Shown piece by piece: positions 1-7,085 of a DNA stretch of 64,000 nucleotides. The stretch is from Clostridia bacterium (GTDB taxonomy: Bacteria; Bacillota; Clostridia; UBA1381): assembly GCA_017621875.1 (NCBI GenBank), contig JAGASE010000013.1, positions 1 through 64,000 of the forward strand, given 5' to 3'. Within the stretch, counting starts at the first letter, position 1; each line of letters opens with the position of its first letter. A program made the translations under genes and the position numbers. The notes beneath the pieces were generated by a model, which saw only the letters and a program-made list of their open reading frames with translations, searched no databases and was not told where the DNA came from.

Positions 1-1
1 G

Positions 2-973
2 ATAGTTCCGGTAGATTTATTTGAAAGGGTGCAAGATATGATGAAAGCAAACAAAAAGGCTCCGGCAAAGCATAAAGCAGAAGATGAATATTTACTTACC
101 ACAAAACTGTTTTGCGGTAAATGCAAATGCCTTATGGCAGGTGAAAGTGGCACAAGCCATACAAAGCACGTTCACCGCTACTATAAATGCGTCAGCGTAA
201 AATATCACAGAGGATGCGACAAAAAGACCGTTCGCAAGGAATGGATTGAAGATATTGTAATTTCATATCTTATGAAGATAATCTTTGATGATGACCTGAT
301 GGATAAATTGGCAGATGCACTTCTTATACATCTGCATAAAGAAAATGACACTCTTCCGATTCTTCAAAAGCAGTTTGCAGAAACGCAGAAAAGTATTGAT
401 AATATGCTCAACGCAATTCAGCAGGGTATTTTTACAACCTCAACCAAAGAACGACTTGAAGCTCTTGAAAGAGAAAAAAGCGAATTGTCCGTACAGATAA
501 TGAAAGAAGAATTGAGCAGACCTAATCTCACAAAAGAGCAAATTCTCTTTTGGATACACAAATTCAGAAAACTCAATCCGAAAAAATTAGAACATCGCAG
601 AAGGCTTATAAACAGTTTTCTTAACTCTGTTTACTTATTCGATGACAAAATTATAATTGATTGTAACTACAAGGACGGCACAGAAACTATTACTTTCGAG
701 GAAATAGAAAATTCTGCCTTGGGTTCGGATTTAACATCACTCGCTGCACCACGTCGAAGCAAAGTCCGCTTTGCTTCGACTTTTTTATACAAAAAAGTCA
801 TCCGCCCGCTTCCTTGCTTCTCCTCTTTCGCAAAAAGTCTCGCTTGGCTTACCTGTTCGGTTGTAAACGCCCTCACGACGGCCCGCTGTCGCTACCAACT
901 TTTTGCGAGTTTTATTTTGACGCGTTATGAACACCCGCACCACATCAGAGTAGGCTATAATCGCTTGCTTTGA
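2..973 (+). CDS. Large serine recombinase, C-terminal part (5' end outside window)
   Basis: The reading frame is open from base 2, so the N-terminal catalytic resolvase domain lies left of the window. What remains is the recombinase zinc beta-ribbon (CGKC near the start, then YYKC and a further Cys in RGCDKK) followed by a coiled-coil stretch and a basic C-terminal segment (LEHRRRLINSFLNSVYLFD), the usual order in large serine integrases/transposases of Clostridia. The family cuts and rejoins DNA at att sites, so this probably marks one end of an integrative element. The last 80 or so residues, after GSDLTSLAAP, look unlike the family and are encoded by a hairpin-rich repeat, so the native stop may have been lost. 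No att site could be identified. Confidence 0.85.
   Translation: MVPVDLFERVQDMMKANKKAPAKHKAEDEYLLTTKLFCGKCKCLMAGESGTSHTKHVHRYYKCVSVKYHRGCDKKTVRKEWIEDIVISYLMKIIFDDDLMDKLADALLIHLHKENDTLPILQKQFAETQKSIDNMLNAIQQGIFTTSTKERLEALEREKSELSVQIMKEELSRPNLTKEQILFWIHKFRKLNPKKLEHRRRLINSFLNSVYLFDDKIIIDCNYKDGTETITFEEIENSALGSDLTSLAAPRRSKVRFASTFLYKKVIRPLPCFSSFAKSLAWLTCSVVNALTTARCRYQLFASFILTRYEHPHHIRVGYNRLL
753..799 (+). repeat. Terminator-like nested inverted repeats inside the recombinase reading frame
   Basis: Bases 753-764 and 769-780 form a perfect 12-bp stem with a 4-base loop, followed by six T. A second 9-bp inverted repeat (778-786 with 791-799) overlaps it. The arrangement looks like an intrinsic terminator or a dispersed repeat that lies inside the open frame. 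Confidence 0.65.
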
Positions 974-1045
974 TTTTTTATTCCAAAGAATGCCTAGGTT
1001 TTAGCATTAAGAAATAGATATACAACAAATCATCAATTTTGCATC

Positions 1046-1074
1046 TTGATATTTTTACCCAAAAGTTATATAAT
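1046..1074 (+). promoter_or_regulatory. Sigma-A promoter for the small gene at 1109
   Basis: TTGATA (1046-1051), 17-bp spacer, TATAAT (1069-1074), about 30 bases ahead of the start codon. Confidence 0.65.
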
Positions 1075-1108
1075 GTAACCATAATATTAAAAACGGGAGG
1101 TCTTACAT

Positions 1109-1291
1109 ATGTGGGAAGATGGAAGAATTTCAAGTATAGAAGCACTGTTAGAGGGTGCTGAACAAGCTCCTACCAAGCAAAGAGCAAAAGAACTCTTGAC
1201 ACAAGCATTAGGTAGTGCAAAATGCATTAAAGACTCATATAAACGGCAAAATTACGTTGCTCTGATTGAGGACAAACTAAGAGATTTATAG
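1109..1291 (+). CDS. Small protein of unknown function (60 aa)
   Basis: I do not recognise this protein. It has its own promoter (1046-1074), a strong ribosome binding site (GGGAGG ending 8 bases before the ATG) and a terminator hairpin just after the stop, so it looks like a genuine single-gene unit. The sequence is hydrophilic and predicted mostly helical, without signal peptide or membrane segment, and has one Cys. It lies between the recombinase end and a minus-strand deacetylase, so it may be the outermost cargo gene of the mobile element or an ordinary chromosomal orphan. Confidence 0.6.
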   Translation: MWEDGRISSIEALLEGAEQAPTKQRAKELLTQALGSAKCIKDSYKRQNYVALIEDKLRDL

Positions 1292-1301
1292 AAATATATT
1301 T

Positions 1302-1338
1302 AAGGGCTGAGAAATTTTCTCAACCCTTTTATTTTTTT
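1302..1338 (+). terminator. Intrinsic terminator after the 60-aa gene
   Basis: An inverted repeat of about 13 bp with one mismatch (AAGGGCTGAG with CTCAACCCTT) is followed by a T-rich tract. It may also serve the convergent deacetylase gene. Confidence 0.6.
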
Positions 1339-1350
1339 ATGAAAAGCATT

Positions 1351-2046
1351 TTATCCCAGGAGAATTTCAGAATTTGTACCATAGAAAATATCGTCATGCC
1401 TGCTTACCAAGGCACAAAATTCCTCAAATTTATCCCATAAGTCATATGCATCAAATTCAAAGCTGTGTCCCCAGATATAAAATATTTGCGGACTGTCCGC
1501 ATTTAGCGAAAGAAAGCTGTGTGCAAGCTCAAACATCTTATCCGTTTCGAGAAGATACACCGTAGGGTTGAACTGATAAAGATTTGTCTGCGGTGCAAAG
1601 CTATAGCTTGACGTTATGGTGCGGGCATATTTTATGGGGGTATTATTTTTTATGATATCCGCAACACGCTTATCGTTATTTACTCCACCGCATGGGTACG
1701 CCATTCCGACGGTGTCATAGCCCATGATGCGGCTGAGATTTTTATAATCCTCCAAAACCTCATATAAAATATCAGCTTCGCAAAGCTCGGTAAGGTTTCT
1801 GTGGGTAAGCGTATGTACCGCGATTTCGTGATTTTTATAGATAAGGGGTATATCCTTTTCCGCATTTTTTTTGTGAGCTACCATTCTGTCATTGCGGCAC
1901 AGCTCGCCGCCTTGCCCGAAAAAGCCGGAATTAATATTAAATGTGGCTTTAAGACCGTATTTATCAAAAATTTCTATAAGCCGTATATCCTGCGTGGTAC
2001 CGTCGTCGAAGCTGAAGGTTATTGCCTTATTTTTTCCGTTAAACAT
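1351..2046 (-). CDS. Polysaccharide deacetylase family protein (NodB fold)
   Basis: A 231-aa carbohydrate esterase family 4-type protein that would remove acetyl (or similar) groups from a glycan or related amide. The motif-1 aspartates are in FSFDDG near residue 13, the metal-binding HxxxH is in AVHTLTH near residue 78, and a later YPCGG stretch fits motif 3. There is no signal peptide or membrane anchor, which is unusual for a cell-wall deacetylase and suggests a cytosolic substrate or a non-classical role. The start is placed at the second ATG (2046) because GGGAG lies 7 bases ahead of it; the first ATG at 2052 sits directly on the ribosome binding site. It is monocistronic and faces away from its neighbours. 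Confidence 0.85.
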   Translation of the reverse strand: MFNGKNKAITFSFDDGTTQDIRLIEIFDKYGLKATFNINSGFFGQGGELCRNDRMVAHKKNAEKDIPLIYKNHEIAVHTLTHRNLTELCEADILYEVLEDYKNLSRIMGYDTVGMAYPCGGVNNDKRVADIIKNNTPIKYARTITSSYSFAPQTNLYQFNPTVYLLETDKMFELAHSFLSLNADSPQIFYIWGHSFEFDAYDLWDKFEEFCALVSRHDDIFYGTNSEILLG

Positions 2047-2151
2047 ATTCATTCTCCCTTTTGAGTGATTTATTCTTATTATATCAGTATTGGATAAAGA
2101 TGTAAAGTCTTTTAAGTTAATATGTGAAGATATAAAATTTTTAAATATATC

Positions 2152-2180
2152 TTGACAAATGCGGAAAGGTATGGTAAAGT
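2152..2180 (+). promoter_or_regulatory. Promoter of the DUF3793-flavodoxin operon
   Basis: TTGACA (2152-2157), 17-bp spacer, TAAAGT (2175-2180). The predicted transcription start falls inside the palindrome at 2185-2210. Confidence 0.65.
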
Positions 2181-2184
2181 AAGT

Positions 2185-2240
2185 ATAAAGTTAGTTGCAA
2201 CTAACTTTATATATTTAAAAATGAGTTAGTCGGAACTAAC
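2185..2240 (+). promoter_or_regulatory. Tandem operator: 26-bp perfect palindrome plus a second half-conserved copy
   Basis: Bases 2185-2210 are a perfect 26-bp palindrome with core GTTAGTTGCAACTAAC. A second site with the same arms, GTTAGT and ACTAAC around CGGA, lies at 2225-2240, 35 bp centre to centre. The first covers the predicted start site, as expected for a repressor. The cognate regulator is not in the window. Control by a metal or redox regulator is a guess from the flavodoxin downstream. Confidence 0.7.
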
Positions 2241-2328
2241 CTGTTGCATACTGTGTAAATAATTCCCGAGTATTTTAGCTTTAAGCATGGGAAATCTAAA
2301 AGTAGATTAAAAAGCGGAGGTGAATGAA

Positions 2329-2877
2329 ATGGAAAATATTATTGCATACCACTGTGCTCCTGCACTTGCTGGAATAAAGCCGGCTAATATTGTGGCTTTC
2401 TATAAGGATAAATTCCCGAATATATGTGAAGAGATAGAAAGGCTGAACCTTGAGTTGAATTGCCGCGGTATATATTTTGAAATTTTATGCGAATGTGATA
2501 AGCGTGCTTTAATTATGGTATATCGCAGAAAAGCTTTGGAGGCTGCTTTGAGAAATGACGAAGTCAATGCATTTCTGTTGTCGCACGGATATCCTGAAAA
2601 AGGCAGCATTAATATGTATATAGAGCATCTTAAAAAAAGGCTTGAAAAAGAGGAATTTCCGCATGAAATAGGTGCGTTTTTGGGCTATCCGCTGCATGAT
2701 ATTTACGGCTTTATAAATCACAAGAACGAGGGTTGCATTTTGTGTGGCGAATGGAAAGTGTATCATAACGCAGAGGAGGCGAAAAAGCTTTTTAAACGTT
2801 TTGATAGCTGCAGAAAAGCAGTAGCTAAAAAGGTTCTCGGCGGACAAACACTGGCACAGGTTTTTTGTGCGGCATAG
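2329..2877 (+). CDS. DUF3793 family protein
   Basis: This 182-aa protein matches, by recollection, the clostridial DUF3793 family, whose biochemical role is unknown and which often neighbours flavodoxins and iron-uptake genes. It is soluble and rich in Cys (about nine), including CILCGEW near residue 144 and a final CAA, but shows no standard iron-sulfur spacing. The ATG at 2329 has GGAGG 8 bases upstream; the GTG at 2320 overlaps that site and is unlikely to be used. It is first in a two-gene unit with the flavodoxin (62-base gap) behind an operator-bearing promoter, so the two are probably co-regulated. Confidence 0.7.
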   Translation: MENIIAYHCAPALAGIKPANIVAFYKDKFPNICEEIERLNLELNCRGIYFEILCECDKRALIMVYRRKALEAALRNDEVNAFLLSHGYPEKGSINMYIEHLKKRLEKEEFPHEIGAFLGYPLHDIYGFINHKNEGCILCGEWKVYHNAEEAKKLFKRFDSCRKAVAKKVLGGQTLAQVFCAA

Positions 2878-2890
2878 GTTGATAACATTA

Positions 2891-2910
2891 TCGTCACTAA
2901 ACTGTGACGA
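2891..2910 (+). promoter_or_regulatory. Intercistronic hairpin without T tract
   Basis: TCGTCAC (2891-2897) pairs with GTGACGA (2904-2910) across a 6-base loop, between the DUF3793 gene and the flavodoxin ribosome binding site. With no T run it is more likely a processing or mRNA-stability element than a terminator. Confidence 0.45.
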
Positions 2911-2938
2911 GTTATATATTAAAAAGGAGGTTTTACAT

Positions 2939-3370
2939 ATGAGTAAAACATGTATTATCTATTGGAGCGGCACCGGCAATACAGCGGCTATGGCAGACGC
3001 TGTATTTGAGGGTGCAAAGGGAGCAGGCGGCGATGTGAGCCTATTTAACGTCTCGGAAATATCAGCATCGGAAGCGGCAAGCTATGATGTCTTAGTGTTA
3101 GGCTGTCCGGCGATGGGTGCTGAGGTTTTGGAGGAGTGTGAATTTGAGCCGTTCTTTACAGAGCTTGAAAAGAATATCTCAGGAAAAAGAATTGCCCTTT
3201 TCGGCTCTTATGGATGGGGAGACGGTGAATGGATGAGAGAGTGGAAAAAAAGGGTTATTGATGCAGGTGCAAGCCTGATAGGCGACGAAGGGCTTATTAT
3301 TAACGAGACGCCGGATAACAGTGGACTTGAAAAATGCCGGGAGCTTGGAAAGACAGCTGCGGCAAAATAG
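2939..3370 (+). CDS. Flavodoxin
   Basis: A 143-aa flavodoxin, an FMN-binding low-potential electron carrier that commonly replaces ferredoxin when iron is scarce. The phosphate-binding loop SGTGNTAAMA is at residues 9-18. The second FMN loop is around residue 55 (GCPAMG) and the third near 87 (GSYGWGDGEW). Length and all three loops match short-chain clostridial flavodoxins. The start follows a strong AAGGAGG 9 bases upstream. It is probably co-transcribed with the DUF3793 gene, and the operator upstream suggests inducible expression. Confidence 0.92.
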   Translation: MSKTCIIYWSGTGNTAAMADAVFEGAKGAGGDVSLFNVSEISASEAASYDVLVLGCPAMGAEVLEECEFEPFFTELEKNISGKRIALFGSYGWGDGEWMREWKKRVIDAGASLIGDEGLIINETPDNSGLEKCRELGKTAAAK

Positions 3371-3475
3371 CACTTCTGCGTAGCCCTGTCAATGAAAATG
3401 TGCATAAAATAATAGAACCTCATTTGACGTTTTTAACAATTTTGTAATTTTTGTAATATTTTCGTAAAGAAAATA

Positions 3476-3504
3476 TTGACATATTTTGAGGATTGTGATA
3501 AAAT
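3476..3504 (+). promoter_or_regulatory. Strong extended -10 promoter for a noncoding RNA
   Basis: TTGACA (3476-3481), 17-bp spacer, TG at 3496-3497 and TAAAAT (3499-3504). Start site expected near 3511. No gene of normal size begins for 350 bases downstream. Confidence 0.75.
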
Positions 3505-3510
3505 TAACAC

Positions 3511-3825
3511 AGTTAAAGAAAATATAATTTAAGGAGCAAAAACAATGAAGATACTGATTATTTGCAATAGAATATAGGCATACAGCGATTGCAGATAATT
3601 CCTCGTTGTATGTAATACGACGAGGGAAAGTATAGGCACCTTGATTGTTTTATACGGCACTTTTCCTTGTTAGGGAATTGTGCCGTTTTTTTGTACAAAT
3701 TGTGATAGTAGGAAACTGTGTTTTCCGATTATAACCTGAAAGCAATCAGAAGATTTGTGTGGTTTTGGTGTAAAACCGCAATGCGTTTGTCAGCCGCGGG
3801 TCGATACGGCGTGACTGAGCTTCTT
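3511..3825 (+). ncRNA. Structured noncoding RNA candidate, possibly raiA-motif RNA
   Basis: Several helices can be drawn. TGCAAT 3563-3568 pairs with ATTGCA 3588-3593. A 10-bp hairpin spans 3601-3625. A long-range helix joins 3640-3650 with 3740-3749 and encloses a terminator-like stem (3654-3660 with 3680-3686, then seven T). A 6-bp hairpin spans 3761-3777, and a stem with one bulge spans 3789-3796 with 3807-3815 around a GGGTCGATA loop. A strong promoter precedes it. The size, the taxon and the GGGTCGATACGGC segment recall the raiA motif, a large clostridial RNA linked to sporulation, but that assignment is from memory. The RNA might end near 3692 or read through as the leader of the gene at 3867. 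Confidence 0.6.
3654..3692 (+). terminator. Terminator-like stem inside the structured RNA
   Basis: ACGGCAC pairs with GTGCCGT (7 bp, with an inner TTCC/GGAA), then a run of seven T. It could end the transcript here, or be an internal helix of a longer RNA, since flanking bases also pair with each other. Confidence 0.5.
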
Positions 3826-3866
3826 GTTATATTTTTCTTTAAACTAAAATTTTAGGAGGTAATATT

Positions 3867-4850
3867 ATGAAAAAATTGGGAAAACTTATGTTGAGTGCAG
3901 TCTGTTTGGGAATGACATGTGTGCATGCAGTAGGAACTTTTGCCGCCGCACCGCCGCAAAAGCCGCCGGTGCATACAGGAATTACTGATGCAAATGGTGA
4001 GATTCCACCGAAGCATGCAGGAAGCACTGATACGAATGGCGAGTTACCACCGGAGATTGTCGGAAGGCCTGATATGAACGGCGAGCTTCCGCCGGGCAGT
4101 GAGCCGGGAATGTCAAGAGGCTTAGAGGTAGACACGCGTTCGCTCATTAATGCAGCTGTTGAGGATGGAATAGGTAGCGGACATTTATACGGTGACAAGA
4201 ATATATCCATAAGACAGGCAATAAATGTTACCGCCTATGCTTATGAGTATTTGTACAGTGACCACGGCTATGAAACGCAATTCAGAGAAAACTGTATTGA
4301 AATGGAAAATCTGACTTTAAACAAAATGAAGAATTTTGAAAGTAAAGATATATCGGAATTTGATCCTGTTACGAGGGAGCAGGTGATACATATTGTTACT
4401 TCAATATTCGGGGCGGACGTGAAGGGCAGTGCGTTTGACCCGGCAGGCACTCGCAATGGCATATTGCCCTTTGAGCAATACACTGATTGTAATGAGGTGT
4501 CGGAATGTTACAGAAAAAATGTTACGCAGGCACTTTTGTGCGGATATGTTTCAGGAACCGATAACGATATGCTTTTACCGAAGAAAAATGCTGCCTTGAC
4601 GGATTTGGTTGCTATGGTGGAAAGGGCAATTCACATACATAAGCAGTCGCATCCGATTATTATTGGCTTTATGCAGCTTCGCACAAAGGCGTCATATTTT
4701 AATTATAGATATCTGCAGATTCCCTGGTACACTCTAAACCTCGCAATTCAGATAGCAATTCAGGTATTGGGAATGGGTGCGGCAGCTGTTTTGGGCATTA
4801 ACAAGCTTGGTGAAAAAGCCGACAGAAAAAGGAGGCATATACGCCGCTGA
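3867..4850 (+). CDS. Exported protein with DxNGExPP repeats and SLH-like region (unknown function)
   Basis: A 327-aa protein that I cannot assign. Residues 1-27 form a signal peptide (MKKLGK, hydrophobic core, TFAAA cleavage region). Residues 30-85 carry three copies of a Pro/Gly-rich unit (DANGEIPP, DTNGELPP, DMNGELPP). Residues 90-265 contain helical segments that resemble two S-layer-homology-type units (ISIRQAINVTAYAYEYL, PVTREQVIHIVTSIFG), although the canonical motif is weak. A hydrophobic segment near 290-312 followed by the basic tail KADRKRRHIRR could be a C-terminal membrane anchor. The ribosome binding site is AGGAGGT. A cell-surface location is inferred, and no catalytic motif was seen. 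Confidence 0.7.
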   Translation: MKKLGKLMLSAVCLGMTCVHAVGTFAAAPPQKPPVHTGITDANGEIPPKHAGSTDTNGELPPEIVGRPDMNGELPPGSEPGMSRGLEVDTRSLINAAVEDGIGSGHLYGDKNISIRQAINVTAYAYEYLYSDHGYETQFRENCIEMENLTLNKMKNFESKDISEFDPVTREQVIHIVTSIFGADVKGSAFDPAGTRNGILPFEQYTDCNEVSECYRKNVTQALLCGYVSGTDNDMLLPKKNAALTDLVAMVERAIHIHKQSHPIIIGFMQLRTKASYFNYRYLQIPWYTLNLAIQIAIQVLGMGAAAVLGINKLGEKADRKRRHIRR

Positions 4851-4891
4851 TTAATATACATAAAGTACACACTGCCCTATAATACAAAACG

Positions 4892-4921
4892 CAAAACGAT
4901 ATCCTGTGTGATATCGTTTTG
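4892..4921. terminator. Intrinsic terminator (12-bp perfect stem)
   Basis: CAAAACGATATC (4892-4903) pairs perfectly with GATATCGTTTTG (4910-4921) around a 6-base loop, followed by TGTTTTA. It ends the transcript of the exported protein. Confidence 0.75.
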
Positions 4922-5080
4922 TGTTTTATGCCGCCTACATATTATATATATTACAGTTAAGGACGGTTTATGAAGAATTTTAATAAAGCGGTACAGTTTC
5001 AGGTAAGTTTATCGGTATGCTTCGTTTTTAGAAAACCTTTGCTGCCCTAACTAAAATTGCGTTGGAATTAAAAAAAACTA
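4922..5080. other. Intergenic stretch before acpP
   Basis: No convincing gene was seen. A 26-codon frame at 4970-5050 has AAGGA 7 bases before its ATG, but nothing else supports it. Confidence 0.4.
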
Positions 5081-5109
5081 TTGCAAAAGAGAAATTGTTG
5101 TTATATAAT
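5081..5109 (+). promoter_or_regulatory. Promoter of the acpP-rnc-smc-ftsY group
   Basis: TTGCAA (5081-5086), 17-bp spacer, TATAAT (5104-5109), about 50 bases before the acpP start. Confidence 0.7.
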
Positions 5110-5159
5110 AAAAAATGGTACATTATACATATATTACACAAAACGGGAGGATGTATTTT

Positions 5160-5396
5160 ATGGTATTTGAAAAGGTAAAAGAAATTTTAGTGGAGCAGCT
5201 TGGTGTTGACGAGAAGGATATCAGACTCGATTCCGCATTTGTTGAGGATCTGGGAGCAGATTCTTTGGATGTTGTAGAGCTTATTATGGCTATGGAATCG
5301 GAATTTGATATTGAAATACCTGATGATGATGTTGAAGATATTGCGATTGTAGAAGACGCAGTAAACTATATTAAGGATAATACAGACTGGGATTGA
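5160..5396 (+). CDS. acpP: Acyl carrier protein (rnc-linked copy)
   Basis: A 78-aa acidic four-helix protein that carries acyl intermediates of fatty acid synthesis on a 4'-phosphopantetheine arm. The modified serine is Ser35 in GADSLD. The ATG at 5160 follows GGGAGG at 9 bases; upstream in-frame starts lack a ribosome binding site. It sits directly before rnc, the conserved Bacillota position (acpP-rnc-smc-ftsY), and is the first of two ACPs in the window, the other being inside the fab operon. This copy is probably the constitutive, general ACP. Confidence 0.95.
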   Translation: MVFEKVKEILVEQLGVDEKDIRLDSAFVEDLGADSLDVVELIMAMESEFDIEIPDDDVEDIAIVEDAVNYIKDNTDWD

Positions 5397-5402
5397 TAAT
5401 CG

Positions 5403-6077
5403 GTGAATTGGATGATTGACTTTGAAAAAAAGATAGGCTATACCTTTAAAAATAAGACTTATCTTGAAAATGCACTGTCGCACAGCTCTTATGCGAATGA
5501 AAAGCACTGCAAGAACAATGAGCGTCTTGAATTTTTGGGAGATTCGGTGCTCAGCCTGATTGTGAGCGAAAATTTATACCTTGCACACGAAGAGGACAGC
5601 GAGGGGGATTTGAGTAAAATCCGTGCATCGCTTGTGTGTGAGCATGGTCTTTATGAGCTGTCAAAAAAAATAGAGCTTTCAAAATATATAAAATTAGGTG
5701 TCGGAGAGGATAAGAGCGGCGGACGTAAGCGACCGTCGCTGGTTTCCGATGCTTTTGAGGCATTATTGGCTGCGATTTTTCTCGACAGTGATTTTGAAAC
5801 AGCGAAAAAGTGGCTGCTTTCGCTTATGAAGGAGGAGCTTTCGGCAGTTTCGGCGAAAAAGGAGTTTGGCGACTATAAAACCATGCTCCAGGAGCATACG
5901 CAAAAGGGCGAAAGAGGAAGAGTGACCTATGAGCTTATAAAAGAGAGCGGTCCTGACCATGACAAACGCTTTGTGTGTGCTGTCTCGGTTGACGGAAAAC
6001 GCGTTGCCGAGGGCGAGGGCAGAACTAAAAAAGAGGCGGAGCAGCGTGCAGCCAAAAACGCTCTTGAAATTTTATGA
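5403..6077 (+). CDS. rnc: Ribonuclease III
   Basis: A 224-aa endonuclease that cuts double-stranded RNA in rRNA processing and mRNA turnover. The signature ERLEFLGDSVL (residues 40-50) carries catalytic Glu and Asp, and a second acidic pair falls near SDAFEALLAAIFLD around 115-128. A double-stranded-RNA-binding domain fills the C-terminus (from about 155, ending in KKEAEQRAAKNALEIL). The gene starts with GTG 6 bases after acpP; ATG at 5412 is an alternative, and neither has a strong ribosome binding site, suggesting coupling to acpP. Its stop overlaps the next ATG. Confidence 0.97.
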   Translation: MNWMIDFEKKIGYTFKNKTYLENALSHSSYANEKHCKNNERLEFLGDSVLSLIVSENLYLAHEEDSEGDLSKIRASLVCEHGLYELSKKIELSKYIKLGVGEDKSGGRKRPSLVSDAFEALLAAIFLDSDFETAKKWLLSLMKEELSAVSAKKEFGDYKTMLQEHTQKGERGRVTYELIKESGPDHDKRFVCAVSVDGKRVAEGEGRTKKEAEQRAAKNALEIL

Positions 6078-7078
6078 GATATTATAATATTCCGATATTT
6101 GTGCCGCATGAGGGCTGTCCGTTTGACTGCAGCTTCTGCAATCAGCGTAGGATTACCGGCATGGATACGTCAATCACCAAGGAACAAATCTCCGAGATAA
6201 TAGAGGAGCATTTAAAAACTCTGCCCGAAAGCGGCAGATATGTTGAAGCTGCCTTTTTCGGAGGGAGCTTTACGGGAATTTCGCCCGAAAAGCAGTGCGA
6301 GTTTTTAGAAACCGCATATAAATATGTAAAAAATAAGAAAATTGACGGAATACGCTTATCCACAAGACCTGACTATATTTCGGAGGAAATTCTGGACAGG
6401 CTCGAAAGGTACGGCGTCAGTGCGATTGAGCTGGGCGTTCAGTCCATGGACGACGAGGTTTTAAAGGCATCGGCAAGAGGGCATGACGCAAAGACGGTGG
6501 AGCGGGCAGTAAGCCTGATAAAAAAATATCCGTTTAAGCTCGGTCTTCAGATGATGACGGGGTTGCCGGGAGATACCGATGAAAAGGCGGTTATGACGGC
6601 ACGCAGAATTATTGACTTAAAGCCGGATTTTGTGAGGATTTATCCCACACTTGTGCTTTCGGACACCTTGCTTGAAGGACTGTATAAAAACGGTGAATAC
6701 ACGCCGCAGACGATTTCTGAGGCAGTTAATTTGTGCAAAAAGCTGCTTTTGATGTTCCGCGAGAATAATATTGACGTAATCCGCGTGGCACTTGTTACAA
6801 CCGATGAAATTTCCGATAAAGGTTCGGTTGTTGCAGGACCGTTTCACAGTGCCTTCCGCGAGCTGGTTGAGGGAGAAATTTTTTACGACCAAATTACGGC
6901 GGTACTTGATAAGGATTCGTCCGTGCGGACTTTTTGCGTTAATCCGCGAGAGCTTTCCAAGGCAATAGGAAACGGGAAGGTAAATTTAAAAAAAATCAAA
7001 GACAAATATGGTTTTGACATAGAAATAAAACCCATGGAAAATATTGAAAAGGGAAAGATAAAAGTTTGGAAGGAATGA
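6074..7078 (+). CDS. Radical SAM protein (Elp3-like, rnc-smc linked)
   Basis: A 334-aa radical SAM enzyme. The iron-sulfur motif is Cys15-x3-Cys19-x2-Cys22 (CPFDCSFC), followed by the SAM-contacting FFGGSFTG near 73 and LSTRPDYI near 105. The core resembles the radical SAM half of Elp3 but lacks the acetyltransferase domain, so tRNA uridine modification cannot be assumed. In Clostridia a protein of this type is regularly encoded between rnc and smc, with no established substrate that I know of. It overlaps rnc by 4 bases (ATGA), indicating translational coupling. Confidence 0.85.
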   Translation: MRYYNIPIFVPHEGCPFDCSFCNQRRITGMDTSITKEQISEIIEEHLKTLPESGRYVEAAFFGGSFTGISPEKQCEFLETAYKYVKNKKIDGIRLSTRPDYISEEILDRLERYGVSAIELGVQSMDDEVLKASARGHDAKTVERAVSLIKKYPFKLGLQMMTGLPGDTDEKAVMTARRIIDLKPDFVRIYPTLVLSDTLLEGLYKNGEYTPQTISEAVNLCKKLLLMFRENNIDVIRVALVTTDEISDKGSVVAGPFHSAFRELVEGEIFYDQITAVLDKDSSVRTFCVNPRELSKAIGNGKVNLKKIKDKYGFDIEIKPMENIEKGKIKVWKE

Positions 7079-7085
7079 GTTTTAA

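Noticed and set aside
3545-3577. Ten-codon frame (MKILIICNRI) with AAGGAG upstream
   Set aside because: It lies inside the structured RNA candidate and has no regulatory codon run typical of an attenuator peptide. The AAGGAG may be coincidental.
3960-4100. Short repeats suggesting a direct-repeat array
   Set aside because: They are the coding sequence of the DxNGExPP protein repeats, too few and too divergent for CRISPR.
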